A stretch of 20,544 nucleotides of DNA from Chara braunii. Taxonomy: Eukaryota; Streptophyta; Charophyceae; Charales; Characeae. Every line of letters begins with the position of its first letter. Position 1 is the first letter of the stretch. Location of the stretch: assembly GCA_003427395.1 (NCBI GenBank), contig BFEA01000379.1, forward strand, positions 1,268,501 to 1,289,044, given 5' to 3'. This document shows positions 10,954-19,299 of the stretch, in pieces. The notes beneath the pieces were generated by a model that was not told the DNA's origin, did not search any database, and was given only the letters and a program-made list of their open reading frames with translations. A program made the position numbers and the translations under genes.

Positions 10954-11264
10954 TGTCGGGGCCAATACCCTGACAAGGGCATTTGTCGGGGATTTTAAAC
11001 GTCGGATGCTTTCCGACTCTTTCGTTGGATTGAAGGACCTAATGAGACTAGCGTTTCCAAAAGTTTATTCAGACCTGACCTATGACAGGGAGACTAGCAG
11101 CCGCGCGATTCAGTGCCTAAGTAGACTAAAAAGAGGGATGCTCCGGGTATAGGGCCGCAACACGGAGGAATAGAAAGCAATTTTTTATTGTTTTCTTGGG
11201 ATGCGGGATTTGATTCCGCACTACTTGCCGATAGGCCGAAGCCGAGACCTATGTGGTTGGGTGA
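10954..11264 (+). repeat. Repeat family copy A (shorter, about 311 bp)
   Basis: The segment from TGTCGGGGC to GGTTGGGTGA is homologous over its whole length to 19300-19762. Shared blocks include CCCTGACAAGGG, GGGGATTTTAAACGTCGGA, ATTGAAGGACCT, TTTATTCAGACC, AAAAAGAGGGATGC, CGGAGGAATAGAAAGCAA, TTATTGTTTTCTTGGG and GCCTATGTGGTTGGGTGA. Copy A lacks about 150 bases present in copy B between GAGACT and CCGATTCAG or CGATTCAG. Homology stops abruptly at both outer ends, so these are probably element or segment boundaries. The start TGTC fits an LTR start, but no matching CA end or target-site duplication was found. The family is unidentified. Confidence 0.85.
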
Positions 11265-11377
11265 AGGAGGCCCCTGCTAAGCTTGACTCTAGTTGGACTC
11301 TGTGAAAAGACTAGTTGGGGGTGGCCATTCATTTCGAACAGCGAGGTGCCCCGTGCACTGAAACAACGGGGGGGTAA

Positions 11378-11443
11378 CAAGAAGGAAAAGAAAACAAAAA
11401 AAGAAAAAGAAAAGAAAAGAAGAGGAAGGGAAAAAGAAAAGAG
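11378..11443. repeat. Purine-rich low-complexity tract
   Basis: Nearly pure A/G on the plus strand (AAAGAAAAG-type) following a G7 run. Lys/Glu-rich and Phe-rich frames over it are composition artefacts. Confidence 0.8.
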
Positions 11444-12136
11444 TCACGACCACGAATGTGGCCACGGCTACGGTCAGATACAGGCCAAACTGGCCTGAAT
11501 GTGACTCATGACAGAGGGTGGGGATCTGAAGAGGTGGTGAAGGGAATTTGGTTGGAAACAACTATTTTCCCACTGAACCTGCACTCAGTGTAGGGTTGAG
11601 TGCAGGGAAAGGGAGAAAAAGAGGGGGGCAGTTGAGTAAAACTGCCGCCCTAAGTGTGTGGTTGAGGTGAGGCAGCCTCGGTCCGTTGATCTAGCTCAAA
11701 TCAACGGCCTTAGGCAAGTGACAAATTTTGCCTGGGGGCAGCTGAGGCTGCTGCTACCCTCCTCAGCCACTACAAAAGAGGCAACTGTCCCCCAGCTGCC
11801 TCAAACTTGCCTCTAACTCCCAGTGTGTGACAGCACACTTGCCTCATTGCTGGAGTGTTGGAGAGGAGGCAGGAGTGTTGCAGACGGAGCTGGAGGATGG
11901 CAGTGGAGTGAGGCGAGGAGGAGGAGACATCCATAGCCTGGCTGGAGCACTCTGCTTCATCCAATAGCTGACTAGTCTCTAGGGGGATTTACGGCAGCGC
12001 AGCGAGGAGCGACCGTGAGATGCGACAGGGGGCGACGACGACGATGCGGCATTGTGCTGTGGCACAGCGTCATCGGCGGCCATAACGGTAGTACCCTGGA
12101 GATGCTGCCCGAGCGGTGCGGCATCGCTAACAGCTA
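11444..12136. other. GC-richer stretch without recognisable gene; one clean inverted repeat
   Basis: There is no recognisable coding sequence. CCGTTGAT at 11683-11690 pairs with ATCAACGG at 11700-11707 across a 9-base spacer, a form common in plant intergenic and transposon DNA. CAGCTG-centred G/C-rich blocks at about 11737-11755 and 11790-11805 are roughly inverted relative to each other. From 11860 to 12040 the strand is GGAGG/GAGG-rich. Confidence 0.4.
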
Positions 12137-12640
12137 TTTTCCTTATGCGCTCGGGAGGTGCTGCCGGATTTGCGTCGCGGCGACACTTGAATTTTCTTTG
12201 GCAGGGAAGTGCTGCCGAATTTGCGGCGCGGCGACACTTGAATTTTCTTTTGGCGGGGAAGTGCTGCTGAATTTGTGGCGAGGCGGCACTTGAATTTTCT
12301 TTTGGCGGGGAAATGCTACTGAATTTGTGGCGTGGCGACACTTTAATAATTTTCTTTTGGCGGGGAAGTGGTGCTGAATTTGTGGCGCGGCGCCACTTGA
12401 ATTTTTTTTTGGTGGGGAAGTGTTGCCGAATTTGCGGTGCGACGGCACTTGAATTTTTTTTTGGCGGGGAAGTTGTGCCGAATTTGCGGCACGACGGCAC
12501 ATGAATTTTCTTTTGGCGGGAAAATGCTGCCGCATTTGTGGCGCAGTGGCACTTGAATTTTCTTTTTGCAGGGAAGTGCTTCCGAATTGGTGGCGTTACA
12601 ATACTTGTTTCTTCTTTGGCGGGAAAATGCGGATGGATTA
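12137..12640. repeat. Minisatellite, period 52 bp, about 9-10 units
   Basis: The unit is CACTTGAATTTTCTTTTGGC, then GGGGAAGTGCTGCCGAATTT, then GCGGCGCGGCGA. The marker CACTTGAA or its variant falls at 12184, 12235, 12287, 12339, 12394, 12446, 12498, 12550 and 12602, giving intervals of 51, 52, 52, 55, 52, 52, 52 and 52. A partial, more diverged unit lies on the left. The repeat lacks stop codons in all three minus frames over several units, so a 229-codon minus frame (11979-12668) and two overlapping ones appear. Because 52 is not a multiple of 3, the reading phase of successive units rotates, which argues against selection on a protein. Confidence 0.9.
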
Positions 12641-14279
12641 GCGACATGACTAAAGGGATTTGCGACACGATAGCGGCGAAGTTTTTTTCTACGGCGCGAC
12701 GTCTGTTATATTTGATGAGGTTGTGCTACCAGAGTTGGAGTGCGCGGTGACGGCAACGTGACGTGGTGGCAGTTGGCGCGCGACGCACTATGAAATCTGT
12801 GTGAGGACTGAATGTTGGTGGCGTACGACCATCAGGGACCACTTGGGACCGGTTGGGACAGACGTGGAACCAGTTGGGACTGTCTTGGAAACAACATTTT
12901 TTTTTGGGACTCGTGCGACTAGCCGCAATCGAATCTGGGACTACCTCGTGTGCTACTTGCGAGTCGGGAAAAGATTAGGACAAGCAGTTAACTTGAGACT
13001 TGCCTTGGGACTGCAGTTTTCTTTGGCGACAAATATATTATTTCTTGGCTTTCTTGAGTGAGGCAGAGCGTGTTCGACACCACTTCACTCAAGGTCAGTC
13101 AGTTGATTGACTCGGATTTCCTTTACACCTGTGTGAACACACACTTTGCTTGACCGTGTTTTATTGAATGTTCGTTGAAAAGCTAGAGAAAAGTCGTGTG
13201 TATCGTGCACATGAATGAAAAAATCTGACTTGAGCATGGGATTGCATTGGTTTTCTCTTAAACTTGTTGTTTCTGGGTGTTGTGCAGGTAAGTAGAAGGA
13301 TGCTCGCAAAGGAGATTGATTATGCCTAATTGAGAAAAGAAAAAATGATTATCTTCCTTTTACTTCTCACCTGCCTGCATGCCAAAAATGATTTGTTGTT
13401 TTGAAAAACGGTAATTTTGTGTGTACCGTAGAATGAATTCGATTGAAATATGGTAGATAAAATCAGATGGACTTAGCCTTTCCCAAGGATTCACCATTTT
13501 TATCCTGAATGACTTTATCTACCTTTACCTGTCCAAATGATTCTCATTCTCCATCACCTCTGACTCTTTTTCGTCTAAATTACCTTAGGCAGGGGAGGAT
13601 GAGAACAACTGAAAATCTACTTGTACTGAACACAAGCTCTTTCTTCAGGAAGCATCTGGGGCGAAGGTTCGTTGCTTTAGGAGTCGACCTTGTTATCAAC
13701 CCAGAGTGGACCATTCTACGGGGGGGTACTTTGCCGATTCGGTGGAGACGGCCCGACTTCTGAGATCCGAGTCTTGTGCTCGGGCGAGGAGGAGGAGTAT
13801 CCCAGACCACTTCCTAGAGAGAGAGGCATGCGACACCTCAGGGAATGGCCGCACTGCCCCTGATCAAGAATCATCCGTAAAACAACCCATCATCCAAGAA
13901 GATTGAGAAACGTATGAAGACGGGTGTGTGCGTGTTCAATCTTAGGTCGACGGTAAGATGAAATGGATAATTGGCAGCGCATCTCATCAAGTCAAAACTA
14001 AGACAGACCGACTACCTTGTTGGCTGTATTGAGATTATTGTTAAAAGTCAACTCCTCGTTGGCAGCTGTATGATTTTTGTGGAATTCAACCAGGGGTGGT
14101 CGGATTTTATTTTGATATAATTGTGTTATTGTATGTATCTAATGATGATTTAGATTCGCTCGGTTATCATTTCAGATTGGATATATGTTTATGTCGACTA
14201 CGGTCGATTCTTTTTTATGTAACTATGTGTGGTTCTTATGTCTTTATTTTTAACTGATGACCAAAGAGACTAGGATATT
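12641..14279. other. Stretch without recognisable gene; TTGGGAC words
   Basis: TTGGGAC, CTGGGAC or close forms recur at about 12842, 12851, 12872, 12904, 12936 and 13004, too irregular to call an array. A consensus-like splice donor CAGGTAAGT lies at about 13285 without a convincing exon. Open frames at 13509-13763 and 13706-13906 (plus) do not match a family I recognise. The second could be the tail of a decayed retrotransposon polyprotein, but no diagnostic motif is present. From 13910 to 14280 the DNA is AT-rich. Confidence 0.4.
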
Positions 14280-14768
14280 GGGGGTTTCACACTAGGTTGA
14301 GACCGTCCTAGTCGACCGACGTACGTTTCGTACTTAGGAGATCAACACCCTAAGGAACGGACGACGTCCGGGTTCAATAGGCGTTTTAATCGCGCGTACC
14401 TATACTACAACGAGCGAGCAAACGCCCTCGAATAACCCACTTCTGCAACTGCATGTAAAAACTTTCGCATGTGGGTCAGTAGCTCGGTATGGATACAACC
14501 CTAAGGGTGGTGAGAACCCCTTAGGGAAGCAAGTTTATGTCCGGCGGGAACCTATCCTGTTGTAGGGGACCGTGGGATGTACAGGTGGTGCACCCGGTTA
14601 GAGCGGCGAAGGGACGACGCGACCTCGACCGTCTCTGTGGTCCGCGAAATTAATTATACCTCGTCTCCGAGTTGTCTCTGTATAACTTCTGTTTAAACTC
14701 CTGCGTGACATGACCGATAGGGCTCTCGCCTCTTTTGCGAGAAAAAGCGGGGGCCGATGCGCTCGACA
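14280..14768 (+). mobile_element. 5' LTR of a degenerate LTR retrotransposon (Ty3/gypsy-like by its gag and PBS)
   Basis: The right boundary is firm: the segment ends in GCTCGACA at 14768, directly before a tRNA-complementary primer-binding site. About 360 bases (14408-14768) align with the minus-strand LTR at 5117-5420. The left boundary is uncertain. GGATATTGGGGG at about 14272-14283 is the best candidate edge, placing it near 14280, but homology does not extend clearly that far. The LTR includes AAGGGTGG and CCTTAGGG blocks at about 14502-14525 and a GTACG-TTT-CGTAC hairpin near 14320. No 3' LTR copy is present downstream in the window, so the insertion is either truncated, interrupted, or longer than the window. 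Confidence 0.72.
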
Positions 14769-14770
14769 GA

Positions 14771-14788
14771 TGGCGCCGTTGTCGGGGA
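14771..14788 (+). other. Primer-binding site, tRNA-Asp type
   Basis: TGGCGCCGTTGTCGGGGA starts two bases after the LTR end. It is complementary to the 3' end of plant tRNA-Asp(GTC), including its CCA, with a single mismatch (T where the perfect site has C at position 12). tRNA-Asp priming is known from plant Ty3/gypsy lineages such as Athila. The site fixes the LTR boundary and the plus orientation of the element. Confidence 0.88.
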
Positions 14789-15248
14789 AAACGACTGCCT
14801 ACCGTTGTCCCTGGTGGAACGACACTCGGGAATAAAAGATGTAAAAGTTATACCTTCTCTGTCTGACTCAGTGAAAGGGTAGTAGCTCTAAACCTATGTA
14901 GGGAGGAGAAGGATAACTCCTTCTTGTACTCTATATTATGGTTCATCTAGTACTAACTTTTATCTTAGACTCGCAACGGAAGTCTAACTTTAAAAGTCAT
15001 TTTGATAATGACTTTTAGTTCCAAGAACTGTTATTGTTACTTTCGCTCACAGTAATTTGTAAGGCTCATTGATAGATGATTGAACATCTGTGGCATGTTT
15101 TCATTGATGAAACGACATCTGAATAAGTTATTTTGATGGTTAAGCATAATACTTGCAAGTAAGACATGAAATTGTTTCGATGGTTGTTAAATTATCAACC
15201 TGATAATTTGATCATTAATATAGTTTATGCCTTTTGCAGGGCGATAAA
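14789..15248 (+). other. Untranslated leader between PBS and gag
   Basis: About 460 bases of AT-rich sequence follow, with no open frame of note. It ends in a pyrimidine stretch and TTTTGCAGGG at 15232-15241, which looks like a splice acceptor, just ahead of the gag ATG at 15249. Whether leader splicing occurred is unknown. Confidence 0.5.
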
Positions 15249-16446
15249 ATGACGAGAGAAACTTTTTCCAACGTGCCTCTCTTTAGAGGCAGCGGGATTG
15301 TTGAATTCTTACAGGTCTTTCATGCTCTGGCAACACTAATGCTCTGGGGAGAAAATCACAAGTTATTTTTCATTTTGAGGTTTGTGATTGAAGAATTGAA
15401 GGTTGAGGTTAGACATCTTCTACGCACTTCTTGAACCTGGAATGAGTTTGAGAAGTTGATGATTGTCAAATTATCGAAACCGGTGAAGGAGAGAAAAAGG
15501 AAAAAAACTGAAGTCATCATCAGGAAGATATGACTGGAATAACTCGACTTATAGAATAGAGAGACGTGAAAAGGAAAAATCTGCCAAGAGTAGACGTCCC
15601 TCCCTTCGACGGTAACTTCATTTCTACTTTTATTGAAAAGTTTGAACAACTTGCATCCACCAACAATTGAGATAAGCCCCAGATGTTGAAAAAAATTCTT
15701 AGGTATGTCGAAAAACTTTTTATAAACGTAATGCTACAAATAGTCAAAACGCCAAAGACATAGTCTGATTTCCGAGATGTCACGTTAGAAAAGTTTTGGC
15801 TGGGAGACAAAGCAACAACAATTGAGGATTTGAAGAATGTTAATCGATATGCATACGTGATAAAAAAAAGTTTATGGCCGAGTTTGAACGGATTGCTCGT
15901 CGAATATAGGGATTAGCAGAAAGACAAAGATGTATTATCTTTCTTGTAAATTTTTCAGAGGGAGAACAATATGAACTTATCCGTGAGGTAGACGGTACAT
16001 CTGAATGAGAAAGGATTCGTTTAAATTTTAGTAATAAAAATTTTGACCAGGTTCTTCGTATGCGGTTTCACTTGCAAAACTCTGGGAGGGAATGTCGGAT
16101 TGATAAACGAAAGGGAGATTTAAATTTCGTGTCAAATCTCTCGGAAATTAGAGAGATGTTGAAAGAAACAAAGGACGATTCTCATCGGGAGTATCAGAAG
16201 GCAAGGATAAAACAACCTTTGGATGATTCATGCAAGAAAGATAGAAGAGATAAGGAGGATTGTTTAGATAGTTCTTCGACGTCAACTACCCAGAAGACAG
16301 AGCATTCTTAGTTAGCATCTCAAAATCAACGAGACCAACAAACAAAGAAACGAAGATTGTATTGGAAGAGTATTATCTGTAAAATATGCGGTAGAACCAG
16401 ACATACTCTGAATAGATGCAAGTGGTTGGAAGCCATTGAAAAATAA
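15249..16446 (+). pseudogene. gag: Degenerate retrotransposon gag with two Gag-type modules and a CCHC knuckle
   Basis: Three successive plus frames make one coherent Gag-like reading: 15249-15528 (module 1, from ATG at 15249), about 15510-15861 (module 2) and 15862-16446 (C-terminal part). Module 1 has NVPLFRGSGIVEFLQVFHAL followed by TWNEFEKLMIVKLSK. Module 2 has DVPPFDGNFISTFIEKFEQL followed by SDFRDVTLEKFWLGD. Both fit the core capsid (Retrotrans_gag) pattern and align with each other. A charged, probably coiled linker (HREYQKARIKQPLDDSCKKD) precedes a zinc knuckle at 16378-16419. In-frame stops at 15432, 15557, 15668, 15761, 15907 and 16006 and two frame changes (near 15515-15530 and in the A8 run at 15862-15869) show it is dead. 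Gag would package the element's RNA. No protease, RT, RNase H or integrase follows, so pol is absent or deleted. Identification as Gag is strong; lineage beyond Ty3/gypsy-like is not determined. Confidence 0.85.
16378..16419 (+). other. CCHC zinc knuckle of gag
   Basis: CKICGRTRHTLNRC matches the retroviral-type C-x2-C-x4-H-x4-C zinc knuckle exactly, with cysteine codons at 16378, 16386 and 16417 and the histidine codon at 16402. It is preceded by a basic stretch (QTKKRRLYWK). This is the nucleocapsid motif that binds element RNA and confirms the gag assignment. Confidence 0.92.
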
Positions 16447-17016
16447 GTTGTCGAGATTCTAAGTTCATTTTCTAAGTTCATTGTGAACTTCGAAACACTT
16501 TTTTGTTGGAATAACATTGAGTGTTGTCAACTTGAGGTTGATATTTCTCTTAATATCATTTTGATGAGTTAAGAGCTCTATTTGATTTGATGTATCAGTT
16601 ACCCAGGTCACCATCCATTGAAAAATCATCTACTGTATTTGATCTATTGATGAAGAGTATAAAATGTGGATTACTTTGAAATTTCATGTGAAAACATTTG
16701 TCGTGAATTGTTTTGTTATTGTGAACATTTGATTAAATGTAAGTTGTTGAGAAATTCTGAATTTGTAGGTAAACGACTATGATCGCCACCAGGGAAGAAG
16801 TGACTACCTCTCCTCATATCAGGCATAGTCACCGTACCTCTATAACCAGGGTCTGGCCAACCTTGGTTGTAGAAGGTAAGGTTGTTCTACTCTCCATGTG
16901 ACAAATTGCTGAATTGAGACACTGAAATTTGGATGAAATGTGAAGAAGTTTAAATTGCGAGCGAATATTATGGAATGTTATGACGATTGTTGAGGAATGG
17001 TTATCAAAAAACGGAT
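16447..17016 (+). other. AT-rich stretch after gag, no pol recognised
   Basis: Where protease and reverse transcriptase would be expected there is AT-rich DNA with frequent stops in all frames. I looked for DTG/DSG protease and F/YxDD reverse-transcriptase signatures and did not see them. Confidence 0.5.
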
Positions 17017-17450
17017 TGACTCCCTTCAGCAGACTGGGGAGTGACTTTCATCTGCAACTGGGGTCTTGTTCCCATCAGTAGACTGGGAGGTCATTCCCAT
17101 CAGCAACTGGGGAGTCATTGTCATATTGATGAAATGAAAGGCCCACAGGGGGTTAGGTCTGTGAAAGACTGTAGACTGACTCCCATCAACAGTTTGGGGA
17201 GTGACTTTTATCAGCAACTGGGGACCGTTCCCATCAGTAGATTGGGAGGTCATTCCCATCAACAACTGGAGATTCACTCCCATATTGATGGAATGAAAGA
17301 CCCGCAGGGGGTTAAGCCTGTGAAAGACCTATAACAGAATAATCTCACAACTCGATTTCATTAGTAGACTGGGAAGTGGCTCCATCAGCAATTGGGGACT
17401 CGTTCCCATCAGTAAACTGAGAGGTCATTCCCATCAGCAACGTTCTCATC
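17017..17450 (+). repeat. Higher-order repeat, period about 157 bp, with about 25-bp subunits
   Basis: Two full units (about 17017-17174 and 17175-17331) and a third partial (about 17358-17450) share the same internal order. Each has several subunits of the type CCCATCAGTAGACTGGGAGG plus TCATT, then CATATTGATG, then GAATGAAAGACCCGCAGGGG followed by GTTAAGCCTGTGAAAGAC. Most subunits can fold as TGGG-N-CCCA mini-hairpins. A stray unit piece (ACTGGGGACTCGTTCCCATT) sits at about 17827. The overlapping frames at 17026-17334 are artefacts of the repeat. Confidence 0.88.
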
Positions 17451-18435
17451 AAAGAGAGGATCCGTGAAAACCTCACAATCGGAGAAAACCTAACATTTCT
17501 TATAGAATGAAAAAGTAAAAGTCAAACTGTTATTTTTTACACAAAAAGAGGGCGTTTTTAATCGTTTTGCGATGAAGGAGGCAAAAAATCAGGTGAAAAA
17601 TTGAGCGTTTCTCAAAATGTGCAAGAAAACTCTTCCTTGCAAAATGCTTTTATATGACTATAAGTCACTCTTAGTAGATTTGTAAAAAAACAGAGTTCAA
17701 ACAGGGTAATTTTTAAGGATGACAAGGCAAACTTGAAAGATGTAAAAAAAAACGTGTTTTGGTGAATACTTATTTATAGGACTATAAGTTAGTTTCTGCG
17801 GAGAATACTTATTTATAGGACATTAAACTGGGGACTCGTTCCCATTAAAGCTCTGCACAAAATAATTTATAGGACTATAAATCACTTTTGAACTTAACAA
17901 TAAAACCCTTATCAAAAAATATACGTCATTTAAAATAAGAATACAAACAACTTTTGCCTTTGAGACACCTTGAAATTCTTAGCCAAACAGGAGTTTAAAA
18001 TAAAAATATAGGGAAAAAAATTAAAACCAGTAATAAAAAATAATATATTTGCCCATTTATGGGAAACCATGTTCAAGCGAACGTATTCACAATCAGGAGA
18101 ATATGTTTTCGTGTTCCGAAAACCCCCGAATAAATTCATCGTGCTACACATCTTATAGGACTATAAACACAATTTTTTTTGGATAACAAAAAATCAAGAT
18201 ATTTCAGTTCTTGAACCTACGGTGCTTCACCAGGCCGTGATTTTCTATGAAAAAAACTGTTTTTTTCCTCGCCCTCTCCAGTAGTTCTGAAAAATTAATT
18301 TTCTGTTTTTTTTTTGTGGATGTTTCACTTCATGTAGAATTTTGTTTCTGGAGGAGACCTGAAAAATGTACTATCATAATCTTGAATAAATTTCGTGCAA
18401 ACCTAACAATTTGTTTTGTTAGGTTTTCACGAATC
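17451..18435. other. AT-rich stretch with dispersed TTATAGGACTATAA palindromes
   Basis: No gene is seen. TTATAGGACTATAA is exact at 17774-17787, 17867-17880 and 18153-18166, and variant at 17650-17663 and 17813-17826. It consists of 6-base inverted arms TTATAG and CTATAA around GA. Two copies share a longer GAATACTTATTTATAGGAC context. Long A and T runs are common. Confidence 0.75.
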
Positions 18436-18740
18436 CTATGTTATGAGCAACTGGGGAGTCGTTCCCATCAATAGACCGGGGAATCGTTGTGTGGCAAGGG
18501 GCGTGTCTTAATCAGAGTTCTCATCGGTAGACTGGAGAGTTATTCCCATCAGTAGACTAGGGATTCGTTCCCATTAGTAGACTGGGGAGTCATTCCCATC
18601 AGTACGCTGGGGAGTCGTTCTGCGGTAGGAAAACTGTCTTAATCAGAACTTTCGTCTGTTTTAGAAAATTATACTGGTTGAGTTGTGATGTGACTGTTTC
18701 TTTTTGAAATGCCCACAGGGGGTTAAGCCTATGAAAGCCC
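18436..18740 (+). repeat. Second block of the CCCATCAGTAGACTGGGGAGTC repeat
   Basis: At least five subunits related to those at 17017-17450 (ACTGGGGAGTCGTTCCCATC type) occur at 18440-18625, interleaved with two copies of a GTGTCTTAATCAGAGTTCTC-like segment (about 18497 and 18632). A GCCCACAGGGGGTTAAGCCT block follows at 18711. Its order differs from that of the first block, so the array has been rearranged. Confidence 0.82.
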
Positions 18741-18929
18741 CATAATAAAATGATGTGACGTGACTGTTTTTGGATTATATCAAGACCTACAGGGGGATGA
18801 TCCTGTTCAACGAATGAATTATGAGACTTAGGAAAGCTAAATCTAGTTTTAATGTTGAGTTGACTGTTGATGTGAGAATTCCGGTCATATTCCGAGATAT
18901 TTGTTGAATTGTTGTGTATTGTAACTGTT

Positions 18930-19290
18930 GCTTTCACATGGGAATTTCGTAAGAATCCTAATTTCTATTTGGATAATGAACGACAGAGAGTGTCGTTCCT
19001 TGAATGTTGGTAAAAACTCTCCGACTTCGTTTCAGATGGTTGCTTGATTGATTATACGAAGTATGTATTAAAATTTTATGAAGTTTCTATTATTATCTTG
19101 ATGAAGAGCGACGGGAACGTCGCTCAGTAAGACCATCCATAGGTGATGAATTTTAAACTACCGAGGGAATAACTTGGCTGATTGGGATAATTTTGTTATT
19201 ATTTCTACAAAGGAGTTCCATAAGAATCGAGACAAACCTATATTATTTGTTAATATAGGGTGAACAACGGGGACGTCGTTTAATGGGGCC
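18930..19290 (+). repeat. Degenerate tandem repeat carrying three related hairpins
   Basis: Three stem-loops of the same type are spaced about 130-155 bp apart. The first is GAACGACA-GAGAG-TGTCGTTC (18978-18998). The second is GAGCGACG-GGAA-CGTCGCTC (19106-19125). The third is AACAACG-GGGA-CGTCGTT (19263-19280, one A/C mismatch). Sequence around the first and third is also related (TTC..TAAGAATC upstream), so these are old tandem units. Confidence 0.65.
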
Positions 19291-19299
19291 TGGGAATGT

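Noticed and set aside
11979-12668. 229-codon minus-strand open frame, Lys/Arg/Pro/Ser-rich with internal repeats
   Set aside because: It lies almost wholly on the 52-bp minisatellite; all frames are open, phase rotates with each unit, and there is no family resemblance.
13270-13310. Consensus splice donor CAGGTAAGT as the start of an intron of a host gene
   Set aside because: No coding exon is recognisable on either side; a nine-base match alone is weak.
13706-13906. Possible C-terminal tail of a retrotransposon polyprotein
   Set aside because: No integrase, chromodomain or other diagnostic motif can be seen in the frame or its neighbours.
17017-18740. CRISPR-like array reading of the short repeats
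   Set aside because: Units are degenerate, abut without unique spacers, form higher-order units, and the context is eukaryotic retrotransposon DNA.
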